Below the pieces are notes generated by a model that saw nothing but the letters and a program-made list of their open reading frames with translations, had not been told where the DNA came from and ran no database searches. The translations under genes and the position numbers were made by a program. This document shows positions 18,612 to 27,124 of a DNA stretch of 64,000 bases, piece after piece (the stretch's first letter is position 1; every line of letters starts with the position of its first letter). Source of the DNA: F1-80-MAGs062 sp046345315 (GTDB lineage: Bacteria; Planctomycetota; Planctomycetia; Planctomycetales; Planctomycetaceae); NCBI GenBank assembly GCA_046345315.1, contig JBKDKA010000042.1:1-64000 (forward strand), written 5' to 3'.

Positions 18612-19622
18612 ATGCTCGGTTCTTCGCAGCCTGACCCGATTGCGCCATCTGCAATCACTCGCCCGATACAGTCCATGGATCCACAGCTGAAGGATATTCA
18701 GCCGGGTGGTGGAGTTGTCATTCGTCTGGAACTGCTCTGGGGTTATCTTCGAAGAGCGTTTCTGAAGATATTTCGATCCGGATACGTTCGACGGATGGCT
18801 GCCTGTCGGAAGGGTGATTTCAATCCCTGTCCGTTTGAAGTTCTTGATCCGCGTGACCTGAAGTTTTATCGAAATCAGGGCGGCTATTACTGGGAACCGG
18901 CCGACGATCCGTTTCAGTCACGCGACCAGCTCCCGTTTGCTCGTGTTGGTCTGGCTGAGCTCATGCTGATGACGGCTTCCTCAGCGCTGGTGGCTATTCT
19001 GCTGTTTGGTGCAGCATCCGAATCCTCCGGTCTGCTCAAGCTGATCTGTCAGGTGGGTGGCCTGGCATCTGTCGTAATCGGAATTCTGATTGCATGGTTC
19101 TTTCGAAATCCGCGACGTGAAGTTCCGATTGAACCCGGGATGGTCGTATCTCCGGCCGACGGAAAAGTGGTTGAGATCGAAGATCTGGAGTTTGACGAAT
19201 TCATTGGCGGGCCAGCGAAAAAAATCGGGATCTTTCTGTCGATCTTCAATGTTCATATCAATCGAGCTCCCGTAGCGGGTCAGATCGTCGGCCTGCGGTA
19301 TCGTCCCGGCAAGTATCTGAACGCTCTTCGCCCCGAATCAGCTCGCGAAAACGAACAGCTTGCCGTAATGATGGAGGCGACTGACGGGTCAGGGCGCGGT
19401 TTCGTTGTGCGCCAGATCACTGGAGCAATTGCTCGCCGAATCGTCTGCTGGTTGAAACCCGGCGATCAGCTGAAACGAGGTGAGCAGTTCGGGATGATCA
19501 AGCTTGGATCACGGACGGAGTTGCTCATGCCGGCAGAGCCGGGACTGCGTCTTCGTGTTTCAGTTGGTGACACGGTGTGTGCCGGGAGCTCTGTAATTGC
19601 TGTTTTTTCCAGTGATTCCTGA
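18612..19622 (+). CDS. psd: phosphatidylserine decarboxylase
   Basis: Converts phosphatidylserine to phosphatidylethanolamine at the inner membrane. The ATG at 18612 follows GGGAG at 18595-18599; the frame is open from 18519. 336 residues. The membrane-anchor region has two spans (LAELMLMTASSALVAILLFG and a VGGLASVVIGILIAWFF stretch). The core PSD motifs follow: VVSPADGKVVEIED, FLSIFNVHINRAPV and the self-cleavage site KLGSRTELL. Cleavage between Gly299 and Ser300 would make the pyruvoyl cofactor. The site is LGSR rather than the commoner LGST/GGST, though the essential Gly-Ser is present. The N-terminal extension of about 100 residues is long. The next gene supplies its substrate. Confidence 0.92.
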   Translation: MLGSSQPDPIAPSAITRPIQSMDPQLKDIQPGGGVVIRLELLWGYLRRAFLKIFRSGYVRRMAACRKGDFNPCPFEVLDPRDLKFYRNQGGYYWEPADDPFQSRDQLPFARVGLAELMLMTASSALVAILLFGAASESSGLLKLICQVGGLASVVIGILIAWFFRNPRREVPIEPGMVVSPADGKVVEIEDLEFDEFIGGPAKKIGIFLSIFNVHINRAPVAGQIVGLRYRPGKYLNALRPESARENEQLAVMMEATDGSGRGFVVRQITGAIARRIVCWLKPGDQLKRGEQFGMIKLGSRTELLMPAEPGLRLRVSVGDTVCAGSSVIAVFSSDS

Positions 19623-19718
19623 AAATCGAGCATTATTTGAGCTTCGGGTCGAAGACATTCGTCGTAGGATGGACACAGACTTGTGATTCGGTACCGCGGA
19701 AATTTGTAGATCGCATTT

Positions 19719-19797
19719 CAAAACTTGGATAGGCACCCTTGCTGTTGCAGAATTTGCTGAAAGATTTCGCGTTCGTCGGGAGCCGGTCCCGGTCTTG
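19719..19797 (+). repeat. REP-like inverted repeat, copy 1 (upstream of pssA)
   Basis: Left arm CAAAACTTGGATAGGCACCC (19719-19738) and right arm GGGAGCCGGTCCCGGTCTTG (19778-19797) are imperfect inverted repeats 39 bases apart. They match the copy at 31173-31250 at about 16/20 and 18/20 positions. The element ends 59 bases before the pssA start codon. Confidence 0.75.
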
Positions 19798-19856
19798 AAA
19801 CCACCTGTAATGCTTTGATCCACGGAAGGCAGCGATTCACGGAAAACAGATTGACC

Positions 19857-20750
19857 ATGCCCACTGATTCTGAAACCCGATCTGCGAAACGGAATCTGCG
19901 CCGCAGAAAGGTTTTTAAGGTTCTGCCAACGCTCCTGACGCTCGGAAATGCTGTCTGTGGATTCGGGGCAATCACGATCACAGCGCGCGTTGGTCCGGAA
20001 AATTTTTCCGGCAACGAACTGTACATGGCTGCTCAGCTGATCTTTCTGGCAATGCTGTTTGACATGCTGGACGGCAGTGCCGCTCGGCTGACAAATCAGA
20101 CGAGCGAGTTTGGTGCAGAGCTGGACAGTCTCTGCGACGCCATCAGCTTTGGAGTGGCTCCGGCGTTTTTGATGCTGAAGCTGACCCACCCTGGTCATCT
20201 GCTGATGAATTCAATTTCGGATCCGCCCATTGACTATCCCTTGCGACTGCTCTGGGCAATCGCGGTGCTGTTCATGCTGTGCGCAATCCTGCGGCTGGCG
20301 CGGTTCAACGTGGAGACGGACGAAGAAGATTCGCACAGCTCCTTCAGCGGGCTTCCGTCACCGGCAGCGGCGGGAGTGATTGCTGGTTTTCCTATCGGAG
20401 TGAAGGGGTTGAAGGATCTCGCTGCCGGAGATCACGTTGTCGCCTGGACAGACCCGGTCGCACGAACTGTGTCTGCACTCCTGCCAGTGATCACTCTTTG
20501 TGCAGCGATTCTGATGGTTTCTCGGATCCGATATCCGCACTTCTTCAATCAGCTGACTCGGAATCACCGCAATCCTGTTCAGTTGCTGCAGATGATATTT
20601 GCGATCGTCATGGTGTTCGTCATCAAAGAGGTGGCGGTTCCGATGGTCTTCTGTTATTTCGCACTCTCGGGGCCCTGTCGATCCGCCTGGCAGAAGTTTC
20701 TTCAGCCTTATTTTCTTCGGCGAAAATCAGATCATTCAAGGTCACTGTGA
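19857..20750 (+). CDS. pssA: CDP-diacylglycerol-serine O-phosphatidyltransferase
   Basis: Makes phosphatidylserine from CDP-diacylglycerol and serine, feeding psd next door. The start MPTDSETRSAKRN at 19857 gives 297 residues; an in-frame ATG at 19815 lies close to the repeat element and has no better ribosome site. The CDP-alcohol phosphotransferase signature is complete: DGSAARLTNQTSEFGAELDS followed by LCD, matching DGx2ARx8Gx3Dx3D. It starts after a charged RRRK stretch and has about six to eight membrane spans (VLPTLLTLGNAVCGFGAITI; MAAQLIFLAMLFDML; LLWAIAVLFMLCAILRLARF). The psd-pssA pairing is a common bacterial arrangement. Confidence 0.92.
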   Translation: MPTDSETRSAKRNLRRRKVFKVLPTLLTLGNAVCGFGAITITARVGPENFSGNELYMAAQLIFLAMLFDMLDGSAARLTNQTSEFGAELDSLCDAISFGVAPAFLMLKLTHPGHLLMNSISDPPIDYPLRLLWAIAVLFMLCAILRLARFNVETDEEDSHSSFSGLPSPAAAGVIAGFPIGVKGLKDLAAGDHVVAWTDPVARTVSALLPVITLCAAILMVSRIRYPHFFNQLTRNHRNPVQLLQMIFAIVMVFVIKEVAVPMVFCYFALSGPCRSAWQKFLQPYFLRRKSDHSRSL

Positions 20751-20771
20751 GGCTCTGGTGAACGAACGCTG

Positions 20772-20888
20772 ATGGTGAGAACAGCAATCACAACAATGGT
20801 CCTGCTGGTCGTGATCGGACTTTTCTGCGGCTGCAGTGAGCGCAGGAATGCCGAGCCAAAACCACCTGCGCCGTCAGAGAACCGCTGA
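20772..20888 (+). CDS. very small putative lipoprotein (38 residues)
   Basis: The frame from ATG 20772 to TGA 20886-20888 reads MVRTAITTMVLLVVIGLFCG followed by CSERRNAEPKPPAPSENR. The shape is that of a minimal lipoprotein: a short basic start, a hydrophobic core, a plausible lipobox (LFCGC) and a small charged Pro-rich tail. It follows pssA by 21 bases on the same strand. No clear ribosome site is seen, so expression is uncertain. The function is unknown. Confidence 0.5.
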   Translation: MVRTAITTMVLLVVIGLFCGCSERRNAEPKPPAPSENR

Positions 20889-21017
20889 CCTGTTGCGTCG
20901 CAGGAATGCCGGGCCGCCGCGAACTGAGAGACGGCCCCGCTGTCACAGAGACTCGTGATTGGGGAACGTTGCGGAATTCCAGAGCCAGTCAGCAAATGCT
21001 GGACATTCCGAGTGGGT

Positions 21018-22463
21018 TCAGTTTCCCCAGTAGAGTTGTCTCATTCCCCGGATTGTTTCGAGTGCCGGGCGAGCGGTGCCGTCAAGGCGGTTCAAGCCGG
21101 TCGATGCGGATGGTCGGGTCAGATCCTGACTGTCCTGCCAGAAGAGATAATAGGCTCCGACCACGCGTTCCTTGGACAGGCACATTGAAATCGTGGACTG
21201 GAGCCACAGTGCCTGTTCATGTTCCTGAGCAGAACTCTGAGCCTCAGGCAATGCTGGCGCAGCAATCATCACATTGATGGGGATCTGAAGAAGAGACCAG
21301 TGATCCAGCAGCTGCGACAGGCTCAGCGGGTCTCTGAGCAGAGATCCGGTGGGATCACTACCGGCGCGAATTTCGAGATTGATTTCGTCGATTCGAACAC
21401 CGCATCGCCGGAGTGTGTCGATGAACTGAATCGGAGCCAGACGATTCGAGGTTGAACTGAGATATTCGCCCCAGGGCTGGATAACGCGAAGGCTGATGTG
21501 GACATGCTCGTCGACCTGTCTTGCTGCTTCGACGGAACGAGCTGCCAGGTTCATTCTTTGTTCTTCATTCAGATCGCCGATGCCTCCGCAGTTGGCACCG
21601 GCAATGATTTCCCAGTGGCGGATCTGTCCCACATAACGGCTCACGACGGTTTCCACAAAATCCGACATGAAGCTCTGCAGGTTGATGAGGTCTCCGGACC
21701 AGGTCTTCAGCCAGCGAGGCATCCGGTCCGTGCAGAGATCCAGCAGAGGACCGGCCATGACAGTCAGCCTGCCGGCAACCGACCATTCCACGAGTCGATC
21801 CAGTTTGTCCCAGTTGTATTCCCCATCACGAGGTTCAAGCTGATTCCATGGGATGTCGATGAGAACGGAGTTGAAGGTTTCGAGGAAGGCCGTTTCGTTC
21901 TGCGGAATATCTTCGAGGCGACCGCCGAGTGAGACCGGGAGGTGAGAAGCCCTCATTCTGCGGAATCCAAGCCGCTGGTCGGTGTAAAGACTGCAGAGCA
22001 TTTCCGTGGCGCGAGCAGAAAGATCCATTGAGACCAGGGCTGCGGCCGCGGAAACTTCCGGCGCTTCAGTGCGCAGAATGGCCGTTCGAAATGCACGATG
22101 AGCCTCGACAATCATCTGCTCGACGTCGCCGGTCGTCTGCAGTCCTGTAGTGGTCCACGCATGATGCTGATTGCGCAGGCGGGATAACTGCCCGCGCGCC
22201 AGTTCCAGTTCAAGATCGTATGGCTCACTGGATTCCCGAAGACTGGTCGAGTGAACAACCTGGGTGCGTCCGTCGAACCGGGGCCACGGAATCCGGATCT
22301 GACCACTCTCCGACTGAAGCCGTTCGCAGGTGAGGACGTTTCCGTTCAATGCCGCTCGAGTCGGAAGGACACGGCCGTCATAGAGCAGGAAGTCAATCAG
22401 TGACAGATCAGATCCAGCCAGCAGCAGGTCCGGTCTGGCGACCTGAAAAGTAATGGCTCCCAT
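21018..22463 (-). CDS. GH10-like (xylanase-fold) protein with altered active site
   Basis: 481 residues with no signal peptide. The C-terminal roughly 300 residues look like a GH10-type TIM barrel: FNSVLIDIPWNQLEPRDGEYNWDKLDRLVEW, then RLTVMAGPL, RHWEIIAGANC, and DEINLEIRAGSDP as the expected nucleophile strand. The usual acid/base motif W-x-x-x-NE reads WEIIAGAN, so the catalytic Glu appears missing, and the nucleophile region keeps only one Glu. The N-terminal roughly 160 residues (FQVARPDLLLAGSDLSLID, ARGQLSRLRNQHHAW) are a separate domain seen with planctomycete GH10-like proteins. It may bind rather than cut carbohydrate. It diverges from purC. Confidence 0.6.
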   Translation of the reverse strand: MGAITFQVARPDLLLAGSDLSLIDFLLYDGRVLPTRAALNGNVLTCERLQSESGQIRIPWPRFDGRTQVVHSTSLRESSEPYDLELELARGQLSRLRNQHHAWTTTGLQTTGDVEQMIVEAHRAFRTAILRTEAPEVSAAAALVSMDLSARATEMLCSLYTDQRLGFRRMRASHLPVSLGGRLEDIPQNETAFLETFNSVLIDIPWNQLEPRDGEYNWDKLDRLVEWSVAGRLTVMAGPLLDLCTDRMPRWLKTWSGDLINLQSFMSDFVETVVSRYVGQIRHWEIIAGANCGGIGDLNEEQRMNLAARSVEAARQVDEHVHISLRVIQPWGEYLSSTSNRLAPIQFIDTLRRCGVRIDEINLEIRAGSDPTGSLLRDPLSLSQLLDHWSLLQIPINVMIAAPALPEAQSSAQEHEQALWLQSTISMCLSKERVVGAYYLFWQDSQDLTRPSASTGLNRLDGTARPALETIRGMRQLYWGN

Positions 22464-22658
22464 TAAACGACCTCTGAAACAATCGGATTGTGCCGTGCTG
22501 ATTTCGGCGACAGTCTAGGCTTCCTGCGGCTGATTGTTCAAATGGTCAGCACCCGGTAGACTCCCGGAGTCGCCGGCGAAACGCCAGAAGTGCCTTCGAG
22601 AACAGTGTCGTTGGCAGCAGAATCCGGGGGCTGGAATCCGAGACAGAGAGAGTTGTGA

Positions 22659-23549
22659 ATGTCCGATGTGATGAAGGAAAGTTTTCTCGAGGGGATTCCA
22701 GTGCGTCGCGGCAAGGTTCGCGATGTGTATGATTTCGGCGACAGGCTGCTCTTTGTCGCAACGGATCGTATCAGTGCTTTCGACTGGATACTGCCCACTG
22801 CCATACCGGGGAAAGGCCGTCTGCTGACACGGCTGAGCCGATTCTGGTTTGACTGGCTTCAGGTGGACTCGCACTTTATCACCGAAGACCTTTCGACTCT
22901 GGATCTTCCGACAGGTGCCGACCGGAATGCACTCGCAGGTCGCAGCATGGTTGTTCGAAAGACAGATGTCATCCCAGTGGAATGCGTCGTGCGGGGTTAT
23001 CTGGCAGGGTCAGGCTGGAAGGAGTATTCTCGACAGGGAACCGTGTGTTCTCATCGATTGCCACCGGGTTTGTCGGAATCCGACAGACTGCCCGAACCGG
23101 TGTTTACACCTGCGATCAAAGCTGAATCCGGTCACGATGAGAATATCAGTTTTGAGGTCATGTGCAGTCTTCACGGAAGAGAACTCTCAGAGGAGCTTCG
23201 TCGACGAAGTCTCGAGATCTATTCTCGAGGAGCTGAGTATGCTCTTTCGAAAGGTATCATCATTGCGGATACAAAGTTTGAATTCGGCCTGCTGGACGGA
23301 CGGATCATTCTGATTGATGAAGTCATGACTCCGGACAGTTCGAGGTTCTGGCCTGCGGATTCGTATCGTCCGGGGGGAAGTCCGCCATCCTTCGACAAGC
23401 AGTTTGTTCGAGACTGGCTGATGACTTCCGGCTGGGACCAGAACAGTCCACCGCCGGAGCTTCCCGAACATGTGGTGACCGGAACTGTCTCGAAGTACGA
23501 AGAAGCTTGTTTACTGCTGACGGGGCGCAGAGCTTCTGAAGTGTTGTGA
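22659..23549 (+). CDS. purC: SAICAR synthase (phosphoribosylaminoimidazole-succinocarboxamide synthase)
   Basis: Cytosolic ATP-dependent step of purine synthesis that joins CAIR and aspartate. 296 residues, a normal family length. Family motifs are present throughout: GKVRDVYDFGDRLLFVATDRISAFDWILP, VVRKTDVIPVECVVRGYLAGSGWKEY, KGIIIADTKFEFGLLDG and DEVMTPDSSRFWP. It starts at ATG 22659 after a purine-rich GAGACAGAGAGAG stretch. No other purine gene is adjacent, as is usual in planctomycetes, where biosynthetic operons are scattered. Confidence 0.97.
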   Translation: MSDVMKESFLEGIPVRRGKVRDVYDFGDRLLFVATDRISAFDWILPTAIPGKGRLLTRLSRFWFDWLQVDSHFITEDLSTLDLPTGADRNALAGRSMVVRKTDVIPVECVVRGYLAGSGWKEYSRQGTVCSHRLPPGLSESDRLPEPVFTPAIKAESGHDENISFEVMCSLHGRELSEELRRRSLEIYSRGAEYALSKGIIIADTKFEFGLLDGRIILIDEVMTPDSSRFWPADSYRPGGSPPSFDKQFVRDWLMTSGWDQNSPPPELPEHVVTGTVSKYEEACLLLTGRRASEVL

Positions 23550-23675
23550 TCCGGAGCAAACGCAGTTGTTTCCGGTGATGAAAAACTTCATACTACTCAG
23601 GGATGCGGAGTGTTTTGCATGCCCGTCATCTCGGTGCGCTTCTGTTCAATGTGAGTGCTTCGGTGAGGAATTGTT

Positions 23676-25229
23676 GTGGCAGACAAACAACAGAATCAGC
23701 GAACACCCTCTTCGGAAAGCCGCGTCCAGCAGCTTGGCGACTTTGAACTGAAGAAGCGTCTCGGCAAGGGCGGGATGGGAGAAGTGTATCTTGCCCGACA
23801 GGTCAGCCTCGACCGTGTTGTGGCGCTGAAAACGCTTTCAAAGGAACTTGCGAAGAAGGAAGATTTCGTCAAACGATTCCTTCGCGAAGCACGGTCCATG
23901 GCCAAACTGGACCATGTGAACATCGTCAAGGTGTATGCTGTCGATTCCTTTCGCGGGATCCATTTTGCCGCAATCGAATACATTGACGGAAAGAGCATTC
24001 AGAACTGGCTGGATCATATCGGCCTGTTTTCCGTCGGCGATGCAGTTCATGTCGCCATCATCTGCGGGCAGGCTATGCAGCATGCTCATGATCAGAATAT
24101 GGTGCATCGAGACATCAAGCCTGACAACATCCTTGTAACGAAAAAGGGAGTTGTGAAGGTTGCGGATTTTGGTCTGGCAAAGGTCATCGATGACGACGAC
24201 GTGTCGATGACTCAGAGCGGTACCGGGCTGGGAACTCCGCTGTATATGGCTCCGGAACAGGCACGAAACGCCAAACATGTCGATCATCGCTGCGATATCT
24301 ATGCTCTCGGTGCCACGCTGTACCATCTTCTCACGGGAAAACTTCCGTTCCGCGGGGATTCAGCACTGGAGCTGATCATCGCGAAAGAGAAGGGCAGTTA
24401 CCCGAGCGCTCGGAGTGTTCGGCCTGAGGTGCCGGAACGGCTTGATCTGATTATCGACAAAATGATGGCGAAAGACCCGGCTCATCGATACAAGAGCTGC
24501 AACGAAGTGGTGAGAGATCTCGCGGGACTCGGCGTTCATAATGAGCGACTGAGTTTCATTGAATCCGGAGATTTACCGGCTGGTGGAGTCGCTGCAACAA
24601 CTGCCGCCACCCTGATGGGCAGTCTGAATATGACGGCGCCTGCCGGAACCAGAAAAACTCAGGCTGCCACTGTCGCGCGTGACGGTGGAGTTCTGCCGAA
24701 TTCCTCCCGAGTCTGGTATCTGCAGTTCGAAGACGCTCGTGGAAAGACAACGGTCGAGAAACACACGACTGGTCGCGTCCTGAAAATGATTGCGTCCGGA
24801 ATACTCACGGCCAAATCGCGAGCAAAGGCGTCTGCTGACGGTGCTTATCTGCCGCTGGCTCAGTTTCCGGAGTTTTCGGAAGCGATTGAGAATCAGTTGG
24901 CAAAACGGACAGCAGCCATTCGCAAGGAAGATATGGGCAGTCTTTATGTGAAGGTTGCGCGAGCTGAGAAGAATCGTTACCGATGGCGTGCCGTCAAGGA
25001 TCTCGGTCGAGGCCTTGTCGGCTGGACTTCTCTGATCCTGTGGCTGGGCGGGGTTGGCCTTGTCGGATGGCTGGTGATCATTCTCGGTGGAGAAAAAATT
25101 CGAGGTGTCGCTGCGAGCCTGGGATTTTCAGGAACGTCGGCAGAGACGGAGTCCGCGAATCCAAAAAATGTTCCGGAGCCCGGTATTCAGGGACCCCCGG
25201 AATTGCAGCCCGGCAACCAGGAAAAGTAA
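23676..25229 (+). CDS. membrane-anchored Ser/Thr protein kinase with C-terminal GYF-like domain
   Basis: A GTG start at 23676, supported by GAGG at 23664-23667. 517 residues. The kinase domain (about 22-290) is complete: glycine loop LGKGGMGEVYLA, catalytic Lys in VALKTL, HRDIKPDN, DFGLAKV and MAPEQAR. Residues about 345-410 (VWYLQFEDARGKTT followed by GRVLKMIASGILTAKSRAKAS) resemble a GYF_2-like or PilZ-sized input module. One membrane span (SLILWLGGVGLVGWLVIILGG) lies near residue 460, leaving only a short external tail. Most of the protein is therefore cytoplasmic and senses internal signals. It lies 126 bases after purC; co-transcription is possible. Confidence 0.9.
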   Translation: MADKQQNQRTPSSESRVQQLGDFELKKRLGKGGMGEVYLARQVSLDRVVALKTLSKELAKKEDFVKRFLREARSMAKLDHVNIVKVYAVDSFRGIHFAAIEYIDGKSIQNWLDHIGLFSVGDAVHVAIICGQAMQHAHDQNMVHRDIKPDNILVTKKGVVKVADFGLAKVIDDDDVSMTQSGTGLGTPLYMAPEQARNAKHVDHRCDIYALGATLYHLLTGKLPFRGDSALELIIAKEKGSYPSARSVRPEVPERLDLIIDKMMAKDPAHRYKSCNEVVRDLAGLGVHNERLSFIESGDLPAGGVAATTAATLMGSLNMTAPAGTRKTQAATVARDGGVLPNSSRVWYLQFEDARGKTTVEKHTTGRVLKMIASGILTAKSRAKASADGAYLPLAQFPEFSEAIENQLAKRTAAIRKEDMGSLYVKVARAEKNRYRWRAVKDLGRGLVGWTSLILWLGGVGLVGWLVIILGGEKIRGVAASLGFSGTSAETESANPKNVPEPGIQGPPELQPGNQEK

Positions 25230-25240
25230 TTCGTCGGAGG

Positions 25241-26800
25241 TTACTCCGGTTTGTCGAGCATACGATATGTCATGCTCAGCCGATTTTCTTCCGATTGAAT
25301 CCTGTGCAGTTGAAGCCGGACTGCCGCTTTGTTTTTTCGTGGGATCTCGAAGTTCCTGCGAAATCGTACCTGATCAGTCGGCTCTGTCATGCGATTGATG
25401 GAAGTCTTAATCAGAGTTGCCCACGCAGTGTCAGACATTGAGCTCAGTCCACTGAGGAGAGATGCGTTGTTCTTTTCTGCTTCCGAGTCTTCGGATTCGA
25501 GCTCTTTCAATGTCACGACCGATGCGTCAGAAACTCGGAGCCCCCATTCTTCCTTGTTGTAGTTTGTTCCCTCAACACGAACTCCTGCGGAGTGCCACCC
25601 GCTTTTCTGGCCCGTTCGGAGGATGACCTGAAAGTTCACGGAGAGCTGAATTTCTCCATTGCGGAAAGCCACACTCACAGGACGTTCTTCAGCCAGCTGG
25701 ATACTGAAGAGCTCTGCCGAAGTGGAATCAATTTCCGGGTCAGATGTCTCACCTTGATCCGTCCATCGACCGTCACCAGTTGCTCCGTCCGCAGAAGTTC
25801 GAGAGGATGTCGAGTCAAGGACGGAACTGGTGTCCCGCTGTGAGTCTGACTTTTGTGGCGTCAGAAGCAAACCTGGATTCTTCATCTCCCGGTCTGTGAT
25901 CAGGCGACCCGGAAAAAGAACTTCCAGCAGCAGCGATTCAGCGAGGGTATCGGAGAATTCCAGAACCACATCATCCGCTGGAGACGATTCTCGAGAACGC
26001 TGCCAGGACGGTTTCGCTGTCGTCTGAATTTCCGACGAACCGCTTTCCGAAGATCTCGGCATCAAGCTCAGATATGCTGAATCAGCCGTTGATGAAGTGC
26101 GCAGACGATAATCTTTCAAGACAGAAAATCGTTTTGCGATCTGAAGCCGCTCTGCCAGCTCGGTATTCAGCCGTACCAGCTCAGCATCGGTGGCAGAGTC
26201 CACTTTCGGCAGGATATCGGTCGACAGGTCCTTTGCCACGGCATCTGCGATCTGTGGAGACATTCGCATCACTTCTGACCAGGCAATCCGGTCAGCCACC
26301 GGACCGATAATCGGAACACCGGATGCAGAACTTTGAACTCGAATCGGCACCTGCGACGCCTGAATGATTCCGTATGCTCGCTGAGTTCGAAAGGACTGTC
26401 CGTCAAAATAGACAGGTTTGGTGATCTGGAACTGGTGGCGGCCTGAGTTTTCAACCAGTGCCTGCGGAGTGATTCCGCTGGTCCGACTTGTCACAGTTCC
26501 GTTATTCTTGAGGTCTATCCGGATCTGTTCAGTGCATTCAGCGAGTTCTGCCCGCACGGTCGTCGTGGTTGATTGGTTTCCGTTGATCTGAGCCCCGAAA
26601 ATTGTTTTCTGAACGGGTTCCTGCTGTGAGCGCTCTGATGCAAACAGAGTTGTAATCAGTCGAGCACTGATCGTGGCATGGAACGGAACGTGATCAGAGG
26701 AACTGGTTCCGAGTGCTGGAAACTCCGATTGTGATCCCGCTGCATTGACGAGTATAACCCCGTGCAGAAGGAGCAATGCGGTAAAGAGCCTGCCAGCCAT
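25241..26800 (-). CDS. secreted protein of unknown function
   Basis: The ATG at 26800 has an AGG ribosome site and opens a signal peptide (MAGRLFTALLLLHGVILVNA). About 519 residues. The N-terminal half contains an alternating hydrophobic domain (HVPFHATISARLITTLFASE; VRAELAECTEQIRIDLKNNG; QVPIRVQSSASGVPIIGPVADRIAW). A Ser/Thr/Asp-rich low-complexity linker spans about 305-370. A final beta-rich domain follows (EERPVSVAFRNGEIQLSVNF; RVEGTNYNKEEWGLRVSD), ending with QVRFRRNFEIPRKNKAAVRL. I recognise no catalytic motif. It resembles large conserved planctomycete exported proteins. It converges with the kinase gene, 11 bases apart. Confidence 0.65.
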   Translation of the reverse strand: MAGRLFTALLLLHGVILVNAAGSQSEFPALGTSSSDHVPFHATISARLITTLFASERSQQEPVQKTIFGAQINGNQSTTTTVRAELAECTEQIRIDLKNNGTVTSRTSGITPQALVENSGRHQFQITKPVYFDGQSFRTQRAYGIIQASQVPIRVQSSASGVPIIGPVADRIAWSEVMRMSPQIADAVAKDLSTDILPKVDSATDAELVRLNTELAERLQIAKRFSVLKDYRLRTSSTADSAYLSLMPRSSESGSSEIQTTAKPSWQRSRESSPADDVVLEFSDTLAESLLLEVLFPGRLITDREMKNPGLLLTPQKSDSQRDTSSVLDSTSSRTSADGATGDGRWTDQGETSDPEIDSTSAELFSIQLAEERPVSVAFRNGEIQLSVNFQVILRTGQKSGWHSAGVRVEGTNYNKEEWGLRVSDASVVTLKELESEDSEAEKNNASLLSGLSSMSDTAWATLIKTSINRMTEPTDQVRFRRNFEIPRKNKAAVRLQLHRIQSEENRLSMTYRMLDKPE

Positions 26801-27124
26801 TGCAACTGCCTGAAGTCCGGATATCAAAAGAGGAGTGCTTCTCTCAGCACTGGAGCTGAGTCACTCACCGCCATTCCTGCCTGGATCTGAATGGGCTCTC
26901 CCAATTGTTGCAGTCTACTGAGCAGAAATCCACAAACTCCCGAGCGTTCCAGCTGACTTCGGCAGATAGGCTTCTGACGCAACTCGCTTCGGCAGAATCT
27001 GCCGGTGGGGGTTTTTCTGATTTTGCCAATAATACTCAAGTCGGGCCGATGACGCCCTCAGGATCTGGTCGATAACTCAACTGGACCCAAAACATCAGGG
27101 ATTCGATGTGAAGAGTGCCTGTCG
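26801..27124. other. divergent intergenic region
   Basis: 324 bases between a leftward exported-protein gene and the rightward thioredoxin-fold gene. Apart from the hairpin listed separately at 26990-27015, I see no gene or clear promoter. Confidence 0.4.
26990..27015 (+). terminator. terminator-like hairpin with T-run, possible attenuator
   Basis: CGGCAG-AAT-CTGCCG (26990-27004) is followed by GTGGGGG and five T. There is no rightward gene just before it, so it may be an attenuator in the leader of the thioredoxin-fold gene starting at 27125. Confidence 0.3.

Noticed and set aside
22534..22645. Possible sixth repeat copy upstream of purC (CAAATGGTCAGCACCC and GGGGGCTGGAATCCG)
   Set aside because: The left arm is only partly similar and the right arm aligns poorly. 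I could not support it without a profile search.
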